Shown: in pieces, positions 1-7,942 of the stretch | How the letters are laid out: every line of letters starts with the position of its first letter | How positions within the stretch are numbered: the first letter of the stretch is position 1 | Assembly (NCBI GenBank): GCA_963205035.1 | Contig: CAUJII010000074.1 | Coordinates: 1 to 12,367, forward strand | Direction of reading: 5' to 3' | Length of the DNA: 12,367 nucleotides | Source: Spirochaetota bacterium | GTDB lineage: Bacteria; Spirochaetota; Leptospiria; Turneriellales; Turneriellaceae | Notes under the pieces: generated by a model | The model's input: only the letters and a program-made list of their open reading frames with translations | The model's database searches: none | Told to the model about the DNA's origin: nothing | Position numbers and translations under genes: made by a program

Positions 1-1667
1 GGTGGGATTACCGCGTCTCCCGAAACTGGAAAACAGAACCGGGGTAAATCCGTCGAAGAAAAAATATTTTCCCCTTGCTCGAAAATTTGTCTTGTATTGT
101 AATACCACACTTTATTCGGAATTGCAAAAAAAGCACGCTCGGGATAGCGCGTTAAGGCGAAGGGTGTAAAGAGCGTGAACGCGAGTACAAAGACAGTCAA
201 CCGAAGATTGCGTCGAACGGACCACAACCTCTGCCGCGAGTAAAAAATAAGGAAAACGAAGAGACCGAAGAGGAGCAGCACCAGAGAAAGTGTCTGCGAA
301 AGCGGATCGGCAACAGGAAAAAACCGCGCCGCGTAGTGCATGTGCCACTCTGCCGCCTGAAAGTAGAGTGTGTCGAGTCCGACGAGAAGAATTTTGGCAG
401 GGGCAAAAAAAAGAAAGATGAGCGCTGTAAAAAGATAGAGACCGGAAAACGGAACCAGCAAAAGGTTATAGACAAGCGAAAGAGGGTTTGCTGTTCCAAA
501 AAGAAAAAAACTCAAGCAGAGTGCGAAAAATCCCGCAGCCAGCGAAAGCGCCGTATGCTCAGAAATTAAATTGACGAAACGATTTTTCGAGGCAAAGCAA
601 AAATGGATCGGCTCGTAAAAAACGAGAATCGCGGCCGTGACGCCGAAAGAGAGAATAAAAGATACTGTGAAACTGGAAAGAGGAAACCACAACTCGACAA
701 CGACAGCGGTCATAAAGAGAAGACTCCACGCACCGATGCGTCTATCGAAAAGCTTCAATCCCAGAGCGATTGTCATAAAAAGCCACGCACGTAAAAGCGG
801 CACAGGAAAATCCAGCATGAGCAAGAATGCTGTCGCGACAGCGTAACCCAACGCGGCACCCAACGCGGGGCTCCCGAACAAACGGAACGGCAAGTAAAGC
901 AGGGCAAAGAGGAGCGCGATGTTGAGCCCCGAGACAGCGAAAAGGTGCATGAGCCCCATGTCTCGAAACGCAAAAAGTTCGTCGGAGCTAAGCGTGTCGG
1001 TGTCGCCCAAAAGAAACGCGGCAACGAGCGTGCGCTTGGAGCTTGTGCATGCACTGTCGGAGCACTCCATTTGACGGAAGCGGGCATTCAAAAAACCGAG
1101 AGCTCTTTCGCGATACGTTGCAAGCAGACCCGAAGGCTCCACCGTAACCTTAAGTTCCTTGATGCGACACCAAACGCGGATACCCGAGAGGCGTTCAAAA
1201 ATAAAACCCTGCGGAATACCGTCGTTGATGTGTGTTTCTACTTTATATACGTTGTTTGCAGCCCGCGATTCTCCCCGACTAACTATTCCGCTGGACTGTG
1301 GGATTTCACACCGATAGAAGATCTGCGCGTGTTTTGGCGGCCCTTCCCCATTACGAATTCCCAAGAGGCGGAGCTTCGTTCCGTCCGGAATAGTTATTAC
1401 AACCGACTTGCGCGAAATTCCTGTTATCTCACCGTTTCCTGCAAGTGGAGGAGGCGTACCCCGCAAGAGAGGTTCCCTGAGATTCGAGAGCAATCCGCCC
1501 AACGCACAACCCAAGAGAATATAAAACAGGAACCGTTTCGGTGCGCGCCTTAGATCGAAGTAGGCGAAGACAGCGAGGGCCGTGAGAGCTACAACGGATG
1601 CCCAAGCGAAGTTTGTCCTAAAAAGAATTCCGGCGACGAACGTCAAAAAGATGTACGGCCAGAACAT
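1..1667 (-). CDS. comEC: ComEC/Rec2-family DNA uptake channel (partial, 3' end beyond window)
   Basis: Reading the minus strand from an ATG at 1667 gives an unbroken frame of about 555 codons to the left edge, without frameshift or stop. ComEC forms the inner-membrane channel that carries single-stranded DNA into the cytoplasm during transformation. The N-terminus starts with a membrane helix (MFWPYIFLTFVAGILF), then a soluble OB-like stretch (about residues 60-190). The ComEC core follows: GLMHLFAVSGLNIALL at about 238-253 is the family hallmark, with His241 and SGLN, and SFILSFGVTAAILVF at about 336-350 is the second conserved helix. More hydrophobic helices run to about residue 500. Many family members carry a C-terminal metallo-beta-lactamase domain; the last residues visible show no clear VGQGD motif, but the end is cut off. 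No Shine-Dalgarno precedes the ATG and a terminator lies just upstream. Family assignment is firm; natural competence of the host is not shown. Confidence 0.93.
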   Translation of the reverse strand, partial: MFWPYIFLTFVAGILFRTNFAWASVVALTALAVFAYFDLRRAPKRFLFYILLGCALGGLLSNLREPLLRGTPPPLAGNGEITGISRKSVVITIPDGTKLRLLGIRNGEGPPKHAQIFYRCEIPQSSGIVSRGESRAANNVYKVETHINDGIPQGFIFERLSGIRVWCRIKELKVTVEPSGLLATYRERALGFLNARFRQMECSDSACTSSKRTLVAAFLLGDTDTLSSDELFAFRDMGLMHLFAVSGLNIALLFALLYLPFRLFGSPALGAALGYAVATAFLLMLDFPVPLLRAWLFMTIALGLKLFDRRIGAWSLLFMTAVVVELWFPLSSFTVSFILSFGVTAAILVFYEPIHFCFASKNRFVNLISEHTALSLAAGFFALCLSFFLFGTANPLSLVYNLLLVPFSGLYLFTALIFLFFAPAKILLVGLDTLYFQAAEWHMHYAARFFPVADPLSQTLSLVLLLFGLFVFLIFYSRQRLWSVRRNLRLTVFVLAFTLFTPFALTRYPERAFFAIPNKVWYYNTRQIFEQGENIFSSTDLPRFCFPVSGDAVIP

Positions 1668-1678
1668 GGAGCAGAATT

Positions 1679-1702
1679 AAAAAGTTGCGGCAGCACCGCA
1701 AC
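1679..1702 (-). terminator. Intrinsic terminator after ftsZ
   Basis: On the minus strand a perfect 7-bp stem, GTTGCGG and CCGCAAC, encloses the 5-base loop TGCTG and is followed directly by TTTTT and then AATT. It lies 67 bases past the ftsZ stop, so it most likely ends the ftsQAZ transcript. It also ends only 11 bases before the comEC ATG. On the plus strand the same stem is followed by ATTTTAT, so weak activity in that direction is possible. Confidence 0.85.
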
Positions 1703-1737
1703 ATTTTATCGAAGCCGCAGTTCAGAGTTCAGGCAAT

Positions 1738-1755
1738 AACTCGCGGATACGAGTT
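1738..1755. repeat. Short inverted repeat just after ftsZ stop
   Basis: AACTCG and CGAGTT form perfect 6-bp arms around the loop CGGATA, 14 bases beyond the ftsZ stop. There is no T-run on either side, so it is not a terminator by itself. It may act as an mRNA 3' stem ahead of the real terminator at 1679-1702. Chance occurrence is possible. Confidence 0.35.
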
Positions 1756-1769
1756 CCCGCCCAAACTTT

Positions 1770-2930
1770 TTAATTATCTATCTTCGGCATCTTGCGCAGG
1801 TATGTCGGGATGTCGTATGCCGCCGCTTGAACAGAAGTATCGACGCGTGGGAAACCCAACCCCTGCTGCTGCGCATTCGTTTGGTACGCGTTGTCGTCTG
1901 TTCCTGTACGTGGCAGAATTTGTGGTTGAAAGTTTTTTGCCTGCTGAGCGGGTTTCGTGTCGACGAGCGCGTCTTTGCGGCGGTAGCCCGTCGCAATTAC
2001 AGTAATCGAAACGTGGTTGTCTTGCGTCTCGTCTTCGGTAAAGCCCACAATGATGACAGCGTCTTTGGACACTTGCTCGTGGATTTGTTTTTGGATTTCG
2101 TGGTATTCATAAAGCGCAAAGTCAGACCCTCCGACGACGTTGATGAGTACAGCTTGAGCTCCGTCGATTGTCTTGCCATTCAACAGCGGATGGTGTATTG
2201 CACTCTGGAGCGCTTCCGCGACGCGGTTCTCGCCCGTGCCTTCGCCGAGGCCGATGACTGCGTCGCCATTTTGTCCCATGACCGTACGCACATCGGCGAA
2301 GTCGACGTTCACAAAACCGGTGGAGTTAATAATGTTACTGATGCCTCTGACAGCTCGGTAAAGCATGTCGTCGATGAGCTTGTACGCTGCTCCAACAGAA
2401 GTTTTTTTGTCGATGACTTTGAAAATCGCTTCGTTGGGTATTGTGATGAGCGTGTCGACACGGTCGCGCAAGTTCGATTGACCCTGCTTTGCATAGCTCA
2501 TGCGCTTCTCGCCTTCGACCAAGAAGGGCAGCGTCACAACGCCGACAGTCAACGCTTTGAGTTCGCGCGCCACTTCGGCAACGACCGGCGCAGCACCCGT
2601 GCCCGTGCCGCCGCCCATGCCTGCGGTGATGAAAACCATGTCGGCTCCCTTGAGCACGTTCATAATTTTCTCGCGGTCTTCCATTGCCGCCTGTTGGCCC
2701 ACATCGGGAATCCCGCCAGCACCCATTCCGCGTGTCAGTTTCGCTCCAAGAGCTACCTTGATGGGAGCGTGCGAACGTTCGAGCACTTGCTCGTCGGTGT
2801 TCATCGCGATGAGTTCGACGCCCTCAAGATTCATCGTGACCATACGCTCAATGGCGTTCATGCCGCCGCCGCCGACGCCAATCACCTTGATCGTTGCCGG
2901 AGATTTCTTTTTTTCCTCAAATGCTAACAT
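1770..2930 (-). CDS. ftsZ: Cell division GTPase FtsZ
   Basis: A 386-residue tubulin homologue that polymerises with GTP at midcell and recruits the divisome. Visible motifs are the glycine-rich G-loop GVGGGGMNAIERM (18-30), the tubulin signature GGGTGTGAAP (106-115), the T7 synergy loop NVDFADVRTVM (208-218, with Asp210 and Asp213 for GTP hydrolysis) and the C-terminal peptide DIPTYLRK, which in this family binds FtsA. Length is normal. The loop reads GAGGIPDVG where many bacteria have GAGANPEVG. The start is ATG 2930: an AGGAG box lies 5 bases upstream, and the longer open frame upstream is only a shadow through ftsA. The gap from the ftsA stop is 8 bases, so the two are one transcript. A terminator follows at 1679-1702. 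Confidence 0.99.
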   Translation of the reverse strand: MLAFEEKKKSPATIKVIGVGGGGMNAIERMVTMNLEGVELIAMNTDEQVLERSHAPIKVALGAKLTRGMGAGGIPDVGQQAAMEDREKIMNVLKGADMVFITAGMGGGTGTGAAPVVAEVARELKALTVGVVTLPFLVEGEKRMSYAKQGQSNLRDRVDTLITIPNEAIFKVIDKKTSVGAAYKLIDDMLYRAVRGISNIINSTGFVNVDFADVRTVMGQNGDAVIGLGEGTGENRVAEALQSAIHHPLLNGKTIDGAQAVLINVVGGSDFALYEYHEIQKQIHEQVSKDAVIIVGFTEDETQDNHVSITVIATGYRRKDALVDTKPAQQAKNFQPQILPRTGTDDNAYQTNAQQQGLGFPRVDTSVQAAAYDIPTYLRKMPKIDN

Positions 2931-2935
2931 AGCGA

Positions 2936-2940
2936 CTCCT
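2936..2940 (-). promoter_or_regulatory. Ribosome binding site of ftsZ, overlapping the ftsA stop
   Basis: AGGAG on the minus strand lies 5 bases before the ftsZ ATG and shares two bases with the TAG stop of ftsA (TAGGAG). This fixes the ftsZ start and implies that ribosomes finishing ftsA can re-initiate on ftsZ. Confidence 0.85.
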
Positions 2941-4174
2941 AAAGGTTTTTCTGTAACCAACTTTTCATCTTTCCAAACAAGTTGCGTCCTGCTTTTTGTG
3001 TTTCTTGTTCCCCGTACCGCGCTTGATAGAGCAAAAGCCCTGCCGCTGTGCTGAAAGGGGGTGACGCTACTTTGTCTGCAATCCCCAAAAGTCCCTTCGG
3101 GTGTGCGACGCTTGCTCCGAGACCCAAGACTTCTTCTGCAAGTCCAACAAGCCCCGTGAGCTCTGCACCGCCACCCGTAAAAATGATGCCACCAGCCAAT
3201 ATATTTTTTCTGCCGGATTTCATAAGTTCCATATCGATGAGTTCCAGAATCTCGCGCATACGCGCTTCGATAATGAGCGCCATGTCGCGGCGCGGTATTT
3301 GTCGCGGTGCGCGCTCGCCGACCGAAGGCACATCGACCATTTCCATAGGATCGATATCGGCTGCACGCGCAGTCCCTCTTCGTTTTTTGAGCATCTCTGC
3401 CGCGTCGATGGGAGTTTTGAGTCCAATCGATAAATCCTGCGTGACGTGCTGGCCGCCTAAACAAATTGTTGCAGAGTATTCGACGCCGCCGTCGATGTAG
3501 ATGATAATGTCGATGACGCCCGAACCGATATCGCAAATCGCGACACCCAAATCCTTTTCGGCCTCGGTCAAGAGTGCTTGACTCGATGCCAGCGCGCTTA
3601 AGACTTTGTTTGAAACGTGCACTCCCGCATGCTCGACGGCCTTTTCTGTGTTTTGAAGCTGCGTGATAGGCGCGGTCACAATGTGGACTTGCGCGTCGAG
3701 TCTCACTCCGACCATACCCAACGGGTCCTTGATGCCCGCTTGGTCGTCGACTTTGAACTCCCGCGAAAGGACGTGAAGGATTTCTTGATCCCCCGGGATG
3801 CGCACGTTCTGCGCGGTATCGATGACCCGAAATACATCGGAGTGTGTGATGATGCGGTCGCGTCCGGTGATGGTCACCATGCCGTTGTGGTTTGCACCGT
3901 GAACGTTCTTACCCGAGATGTTGATAATGACTTCGTCGACCGTCACGGCGCTCATCATTTCCGCTTCTTCAATCGCTTCGCGTATGCTCTTAACCGTGAG
4001 TTCGATATTAGTCACAGAACCCGACTTCACTCCCCGCGATTCGACGACTCCCAAGCCGATGATTTCGACATCTTGGCCGGAAGCTATGCGTGCGATGACT
4101 GCGACAGTTTTGCTCGAACCTAAGTCGAGTGCGGCGATGATGCGCCCTGAGCCTTCTGCGGCTTCGTAGTTCAT
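2939..4174 (-). CDS. ftsA: Cell division protein FtsA
   Basis: A 411-residue actin-fold ATPase that tethers FtsZ to the inner membrane and recruits later division proteins. Visible are the phosphate-1 loop IIAALDLGSSKTVAVIARI near residues 12-30, the FtsA-specific SHS2/1C region (about 85-165), the phosphate-2 segment AICDIGSGVIDIIIY (about 212-226), the adenosine motif IIFTGGGAELTGL (about 351-363) and a basic amphipathic C-terminal helix (NLFGKMKSWLQKNL), the usual membrane-targeting sequence. The ATG overlaps the ftsQ TGA as ATGA (4171-4174). A GAGGA box sits 7 bases upstream inside ftsQ. Synteny ftsQ-ftsA-ftsZ supports the call. Nothing appears truncated. Confidence 0.98.
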   Translation of the reverse strand: MNYEAAEGSGRIIAALDLGSSKTVAVIARIASGQDVEIIGLGVVESRGVKSGSVTNIELTVKSIREAIEEAEMMSAVTVDEVIINISGKNVHGANHNGMVTITGRDRIITHSDVFRVIDTAQNVRIPGDQEILHVLSREFKVDDQAGIKDPLGMVGVRLDAQVHIVTAPITQLQNTEKAVEHAGVHVSNKVLSALASSQALLTEAEKDLGVAICDIGSGVIDIIIYIDGGVEYSATICLGGQHVTQDLSIGLKTPIDAAEMLKKRRGTARAADIDPMEMVDVPSVGERAPRQIPRRDMALIIEARMREILELIDMELMKSGRKNILAGGIIFTGGGAELTGLVGLAEEVLGLGASVAHPKGLLGIADKVASPPFSTAAGLLLYQARYGEQETQKAGRNLFGKMKSWLQKNL

Positions 4175-4965
4175 CGGGTATCCTCTGTTTCGCTGCGGCG
4201 TGTTTTCATTTCGCGTATAATGGCGCTGTTGTCTTGCAAGTCTACCAGTGTCACAGCCCGAGAGAGTTTACTCTCGAGATACGCGTAAACGGCCCACAGG
4301 CGGCGCAAGGTCTCTTCGGAAAAGCGGCCTTCGTACACCACGCATGAGCGTAAACCCGCCGAATAGATTTTGTAGCGCCAGATATCGAGTCTTTGCTCGG
4401 CGTCGGGCGTGTATTTTTCTCTCAGCGGTTGAATCTCGATTTCGGCGAAACGCTGCCAAAGAAATGAATACTTCTCTCGCGTTTCTTTCCACAACCGGAT
4501 TATGTCACTTCTTGGAGTAACCATCGATTCACTGCGTAAAGTCAAGTAGAAAATGATTTTGTCCGGCGTAAAGTCGCGGTGCACCTGAGCAATGTTTTCA
4601 ACGATTGTTTTCCCTTCGCTATTTTTTTCTGCGATGCCCGAGCCTTCATTTTGGAGATATTCGAGCTCTCGCTCGACGAGCGCAATATGGATTTTTTTTC
4701 CGGGACGCACCGAGACTTGGGCTCTCTCGATGCGTGGATTAAACTCGAGGGCCGTCTTGATTTCTTCAGCACTCACGCCATCTTTTGCCGCACGCAAGAG
4801 ATAAGAGACCACTTCTTGGATGTCTCGTTCTGTCAGAATTCTGTTGCCCTGGACTTCAATTTGCCAGTCGCCGCCGCCGCTGTGCCGCTTGATTAGATAA
4901 TAGGTAAAAAGGAGAGCTCCCACAGAGACAAGAATTAGGCCCGCTGTCAAAAGCCGTCTTTTCAC
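4171..4965 (-). CDS. ftsQ: Cell division protein FtsQ/DivIB
   Basis: A 264-residue bitopic membrane protein. In this family the periplasmic domain links the early Z-ring to the septal peptidoglycan synthase through FtsB and FtsL. The sequence shows a short basic cytosolic N-terminus (MKRR), one membrane helix (about 5-25), a POTRA domain (about 33-100, beginning WQIEVQGNRILTERDI and closing with IHIALVERE), then a beta-rich FtsQ domain ending in a charged tail. Sequence identity in this family is low, so the call rests on architecture plus position directly upstream of ftsA. The start is GTG at 4965: a CGGAG box lies 7 bases upstream, and the frame has a stop (5008-5010) with no better start between. 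Its TGA overlaps the ftsA ATG. Confidence 0.9.
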   Translation of the reverse strand: MKRRLLTAGLILVSVGALLFTYYLIKRHSGGGDWQIEVQGNRILTERDIQEVVSYLLRAAKDGVSAEEIKTALEFNPRIERAQVSVRPGKKIHIALVERELEYLQNEGSGIAEKNSEGKTIVENIAQVHRDFTPDKIIFYLTLRSESMVTPRSDIIRLWKETREKYSFLWQRFAEIEIQPLREKYTPDAEQRLDIWRYKIYSAGLRSCVVYEGRFSEETLRRLWAVYAYLESKLSRAVTLVDLQDNSAIIREMKTRRSETEDTR

Positions 4966-5011
4966 GCCAGAACTCCGTCGGTAGCTGAATAATCGGTAGA
5001 CAAGCGACTAA

Positions 5012-6139
5012 CTATTCCTCGGGAGTCTCGCTTTCGAGTTCGGAGTAACTACGGTTCCACTCACTCACGAGCTGCCAGACTGTCACAAACATCGTGACGA
5101 TGAATGGACCCAAGATAAGCCCCTTGATGCCAAACGCATTGAGGCCGCCGACAATAGCCAAGAACAAAAATAAGGGATGTAAATTAAGCGACTTATCTAA
5201 CACTAAGGGCTTCACTAAATTTTCTAAAGCAAAATATGCGATGAGGCATGTGATCCCCATAATGATTGCTGTCGTCGATTCGCCCTGAGAAAAAAGGTAG
5301 ACTGCGCCGGGTAGCCACACAACCGCCGTTCCGATGACGGGGATGAGCGCAAAGGGCGTCGCAATCGCGCCCCACAAGAGAGGAGTGCTCAACCCGCAAA
5401 GCCAGAACACAATGCCGATGACGGTGCCTTGCAGAATCGAAACCATGAGGTTTCCTTTAACGACTGCATCGAAGATCTTAATCATGCGGTCGCCGATGTG
5501 TTTTTCGATGCGGTCGGGGAATGGGAGGTTGCTGTAAATAACCTGGCCGATGCGGTCGACGCTGCGAAAAAGAAAGAAGAGAATAAAGAGAGCAAACGTA
5601 AAATCGATGAGAATTCTTATCGAGCCTGCGATGAGCACCCACCCCTGGCGAATCGTTTCAAAACTATTGCTGCGGATTGTATCAAAAACTTGCAAGCGGT
5701 ATGTGAGAAGCTGTTCTAACGTCAGGTTGAAGCGATCTTTAATCCATGCGTTCTGCTGGTAAAGTTCTAAGAGTTTTTCTTGAGTAAACCACTCGCGGCC
5801 TAACTGCGCTGCGTGGCGGGCTTCGGTAAACAAAGAAATCACGAGTAAGATAGCGGGGATTACCAAAATCAGAAGAACGCCGGATGTCGATATAAAGGCA
5901 GTTAGCGAGCGTCTTTCGTTCAACTTGTAGAGCAGCCAGCGGTGAGGTGTGCGAAACAATATAAAGAGGATTCCAGAAATAAAAAATGCGTACATGTAGC
6001 TCGAGTAGACAAACACGACGAGTCCACAAAGAAGCAAGAACGTTCCGAAAAATAAGTACGGCAAGAACTTATGGAAGTCGAGGAAGTTGTAGCTCTTCTC
6101 GAGTTTGACTTTTTCGCTTTCCTTGTCTTCGCTTTTCAT
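5012..6139 (-). CDS. AI-2E/PerM-family membrane permease
   Basis: A 375-residue polytopic inner-membrane protein of the AI-2E exporter (PerM, UPF0118) family. It has paired hydrophobic helices near the N-terminus (about 27-60 and 82-103), a soluble linker (about 105-165), then a conserved C-terminal helix bundle. Typical signatures are ILQGTVIGIVFWLCGL followed by LLWGAIATPFALIPVIGTA, and ENLVKPLVLDKSLNLHPLF followed by GIKGLILGPFIV. Characterised members export autoinducer-2 or act as Na+/H+ antiporters; the substrate here cannot be read from sequence. The ATG overlaps the TGA of the upstream lipoprotein gene (ATGA, 6136-6139). No Shine-Dalgarno is seen, so translation is probably coupled. 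ftsQ follows after 46 bases. Cotranscription with division genes is inferred from spacing alone. Confidence 0.93.
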   Translation of the reverse strand: MKSEDKESEKVKLEKSYNFLDFHKFLPYLFFGTFLLLCGLVVFVYSSYMYAFFISGILFILFRTPHRWLLYKLNERRSLTAFISTSGVLLILVIPAILLVISLFTEARHAAQLGREWFTQEKLLELYQQNAWIKDRFNLTLEQLLTYRLQVFDTIRSNSFETIRQGWVLIAGSIRILIDFTFALFILFFLFRSVDRIGQVIYSNLPFPDRIEKHIGDRMIKIFDAVVKGNLMVSILQGTVIGIVFWLCGLSTPLLWGAIATPFALIPVIGTAVVWLPGAVYLFSQGESTTAIIMGITCLIAYFALENLVKPLVLDKSLNLHPLFLFLAIVGGLNAFGIKGLILGPFIVTMFVTVWQLVSEWNRSYSELESETPEE

Positions 6140-6621
6140 TGGGGTTTCTGTTTGCTGTAATCGACGTTGGAGTATCCAATGCGGATGAGAAGATTTTTTG
6201 CGTAGGGCAAGGGAGAAATATCGATAGAGATGAGTTCGTTTTCTGCTTTGTTCGTGCTCTTCGTCCGCTCAAATTGCAAGAGTGCGCCGCTGGTTTCTTC
6301 GAGCCGGGTCGTTTCTGCAAAGCCGTGCTTCTTGAGAGTCTGTGTGTAGTAGCGAGTAACATCACTCAAAGAATGGTTCGTTTTCTGCAAGATATGCCGT
6401 GCGGGCGTGTTCGGTAAAGCGTTCTTCTCTGGCACTGTGTAGATTTCCGCGTCAGGATAAAGAAGCGACAGATTGCGAACAAATTCGGGTGCGTCGCCTT
6501 TTGCTCCCACAGGCGGGAGCTTGGCTTCGTAGCTCGTCGCATTTTTGGGAGTTTCTTTTTTGCAAGCCGAGAACGCCTGTGTCAAGGCAATGCACATTAC
6601 AATGCCTACAGATTTTTTCAT
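6136..6621 (-). CDS. Putative lipoprotein of unknown function, first gene of the permease-ftsQAZ cluster
   Basis: A 161-residue protein with a basic N-terminus, a short hydrophobic stretch and the lipobox-like FSAC ending at Cys20, typical of relaxed spirochaetal lipoprotein signals. The mature part is a small soluble domain: FVRNLSLLYPDAEIYTV, then a helix around SLSDVTRYYTQTLKKHGF, then strands GALLQFER, LISIDIS and NLLIRIGYS. This layout (a YPDA strand, a helix with a Tyr pair and KKHGF, then paired strands) resembles several small secreted domains of unknown function. I do not recognise a named family. It overlaps the permease start by ATGA. There is no Shine-Dalgarno; a TATTAT hexamer lies 8 bases before the ATG. 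A role in the envelope or division is suggested only by location. Confidence 0.8.
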   Translation of the reverse strand: MKKSVGIVMCIALTQAFSACKKETPKNATSYEAKLPPVGAKGDAPEFVRNLSLLYPDAEIYTVPEKNALPNTPARHILQKTNHSLSDVTRYYTQTLKKHGFAETTRLEETSGALLQFERTKSTNKAENELISIDISPLPYAKNLLIRIGYSNVDYSKQKPQ

Positions 6622-6782
6622 TGGGTGACATAATACGCTCTTTGCGCAGGCGCGTACAGCGAAAAGAGCACAGCGGAAACGAGTTTATGAGCCTGTGCGG
6701 AAACTCGAAACCGTGCCAATCTCTATCTAACGCAAAGGCGTTAAGCGTTTGACAAACTGACTCCGGATGCCGTGCGTTCAAT
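6622..6782. promoter_or_regulatory. Divergent intergenic region between the lipoprotein-ftsQAZ cluster and the CsgG-like/barrel unit
   Basis: These 161 bases separate two divergent genes and should hold both promoters. On the minus strand TATTAT (6635-6630) resembles a -10 box but sits only 8 bases from the ATG and lacks a good -35. On the plus strand TTGACA (6749-6754) matches a -35 consensus, but no good -10 lies 16-18 bases away. Two inverted repeats are clear: CGAGTTT (6680-6686) with AAACTCG (6701-6707), and TAACGC (6728-6733) with GCGTTA (6738-6743). They could be operators or transcript stems. No open frame of note is present. Confidence 0.4.
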
Positions 6783-7919
6783 ATGATCTTTCGAACACCG
6801 CGAAGTGTTGCCGTGGTTCTCCTCTGCGTGACAGCGCTCAGCGCTGCAAAACCAAAAAAGACCACGAAGGTAGAGGAAAATGTATCGGCCGATGCCGCGC
6901 GCGTCGCCGTTCTCCTCTACGACGACAAAACAAATACAGAAAACTTCGAGTACATGCCGGGCTCGCTGAAAGAAGCAATTACGCAGTCGTTGCACGCAAA
7001 ATTCGAGTTCAACGAAGTCGATACGTCCAAAATCGATAAAACCGTTCTGCAGATCAAGAAGCAAAATAAAGGTATAATCGGGCCTAAAGAAGCAGCAGAA
7101 ATTTGCCGCCAAACTAACGTCGATATTTTGATCTACGGCGATTTTACATTCAGTGAATCGACGAACAAAATTGAGATACATACAAACATCTCTTTGGGTT
7201 CCACCGAAAAATTTCGTCAGTTAGCCGCAATCGACAACCCCGTCGACGCGACCATATTTCAGGCGGCCGATAAAGTCGCGACGAACATTGTCGCCGAGAT
7301 TACCAACGTTGCAAAAGAACAGCAACTCGCCAAAGACAAAGCGGCTACCGACGAGAAAGGAAAAACGACGCTCGAAAAAACCGACAAGTCAAAAACGTGG
7401 GCCGACATGAATTGGATGGTCTCCACAGGGGTAGGTACGCAATGGCCGCTTTTGTCGAACGCAGAAGTCATATTAGAAGATACGCCTATGGCAAACCTCA
7501 ACGCGGATTACCGGTTGCTTGGATCTTGGCATGTCGGGTTGGCCTTTGCATACTCGGGACTCAGGACAGTCTCTCGCGTAGGTGGCATCGCGGCAAATTT
7601 AGAGCATGGCGTCGGCGCTTTGACGGTCGGTTATTTTTTTGATTTTCACCCACGCTGGCGCTGGACAAACCGGTTGGGTCTCGGCTATTTCATGGGGGAT
7701 TTCCAAATGTACCGCGAGCATGGGTGTGAAAACGGTTGCGCTCCTTTCGCCGATAGCTCGACCAAGGTAAATAACCCTGCAGTCGTGCTACAGACTGGCA
7801 TACAGTTCTTAATCTTTTCATACTTGGCGGTGGGTTTGGAAGCCCGCTGGCAAATGCTTTTCGATCAAACCCCGCTCCAAGGGGGCGGTGGACTCCTAAC
7901 GCTCACGACGATGTTTTGA
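6783..7919 (+). CDS. Secreted CsgG/TolB/LpoB-like domain fused to a small C-terminal outer-membrane beta-barrel
   Basis: A 378-residue exported protein. Residues 1-22 are a signal peptide with probable cleavage after SAA. Residues about 38-170 look like the alpha/beta fold shared by TolB N-terminal, CsgG and LpoB/FlgO domains: RVAVLLYDDKTNTENFEYMP, a helix (SLKEAITQSLHAKF), EAAEICRQTNVDILIYGDFT, then strands and a helix ending in NIVAEI. A charged Lys/Asp/Glu linker (about 175-205) leads to a region from MNWMVSTGVGTQWPLL (209 on) of alternating hydrophobic strands with aromatic girdles (YFFDFHPRWRW, YLAVGLEARWQM), ending in TTMF; a terminal Phe is the usual barrel-insertion signal. Size fits about eight strands. 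No Shine-Dalgarno is seen. The next gene follows closely, so both are probably one unit. Domain calls are from pattern, not search. Confidence 0.75.
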   Translation: MIFRTPRSVAVVLLCVTALSAAKPKKTTKVEENVSADAARVAVLLYDDKTNTENFEYMPGSLKEAITQSLHAKFEFNEVDTSKIDKTVLQIKKQNKGIIGPKEAAEICRQTNVDILIYGDFTFSESTNKIEIHTNISLGSTEKFRQLAAIDNPVDATIFQAADKVATNIVAEITNVAKEQQLAKDKAATDEKGKTTLEKTDKSKTWADMNWMVSTGVGTQWPLLSNAEVILEDTPMANLNADYRLLGSWHVGLAFAYSGLRTVSRVGGIAANLEHGVGALTVGYFFDFHPRWRWTNRLGLGYFMGDFQMYREHGCENGCAPFADSSTKVNNPAVVLQTGIQFLIFSYLAVGLEARWQMLFDQTPLQGGGGLLTLTTMF

Positions 7920-7933
7920 AGATAGACTTAAAT

Positions 7934-7938
7934 GGAGG
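7934..7938 (+). promoter_or_regulatory. Ribosome binding site deciding the start of the DUF1554 lipoprotein
   Basis: GGAGG lies 4 bases before the ATG at 7943. It favours this start over the in-frame TTG at 7916, which overlaps the previous gene and has no such signal, and it places the lipoprotein signal peptide at the N-terminus. Confidence 0.85.
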
Positions 7939-7942
7939 CAAG

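Noticed and set aside
945..1553. Plus-strand frame of 202 codons in the first 1.6 kb, and several short minus frames there
   Set aside because: All are shadows of the continuous comEC frame, which reaches the left edge and carries the conserved ComEC motifs.
1827..2927. Open frame of 366 codons on the plus strand opposite ftsZ
   Set aside because: It is a mirror of the strongly biased ftsZ codons. The peptide has no domain, and FtsZ on the other strand is certain.
2931..3536. Extension of the ftsZ frame by about 200 codons upstream
   Set aside because: It runs through ftsA in another frame with Arg/His/Tyr-rich junk. The AGGAG box and the conserved N-terminus place the start at 2930.
6749..6782. 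Sigma-70 promoter using TTGACA at 6749-6754
   Set aside because: The -35 matches, but no acceptable -10 lies at 16-18 bases, so it is not called as a promoter.
7916..7942. TTG start for the DUF1554 lipoprotein overlapping the upstream stop
   Set aside because: It would put nine extra residues before the signal peptide. ATG 7943 has GGAGG at good spacing.
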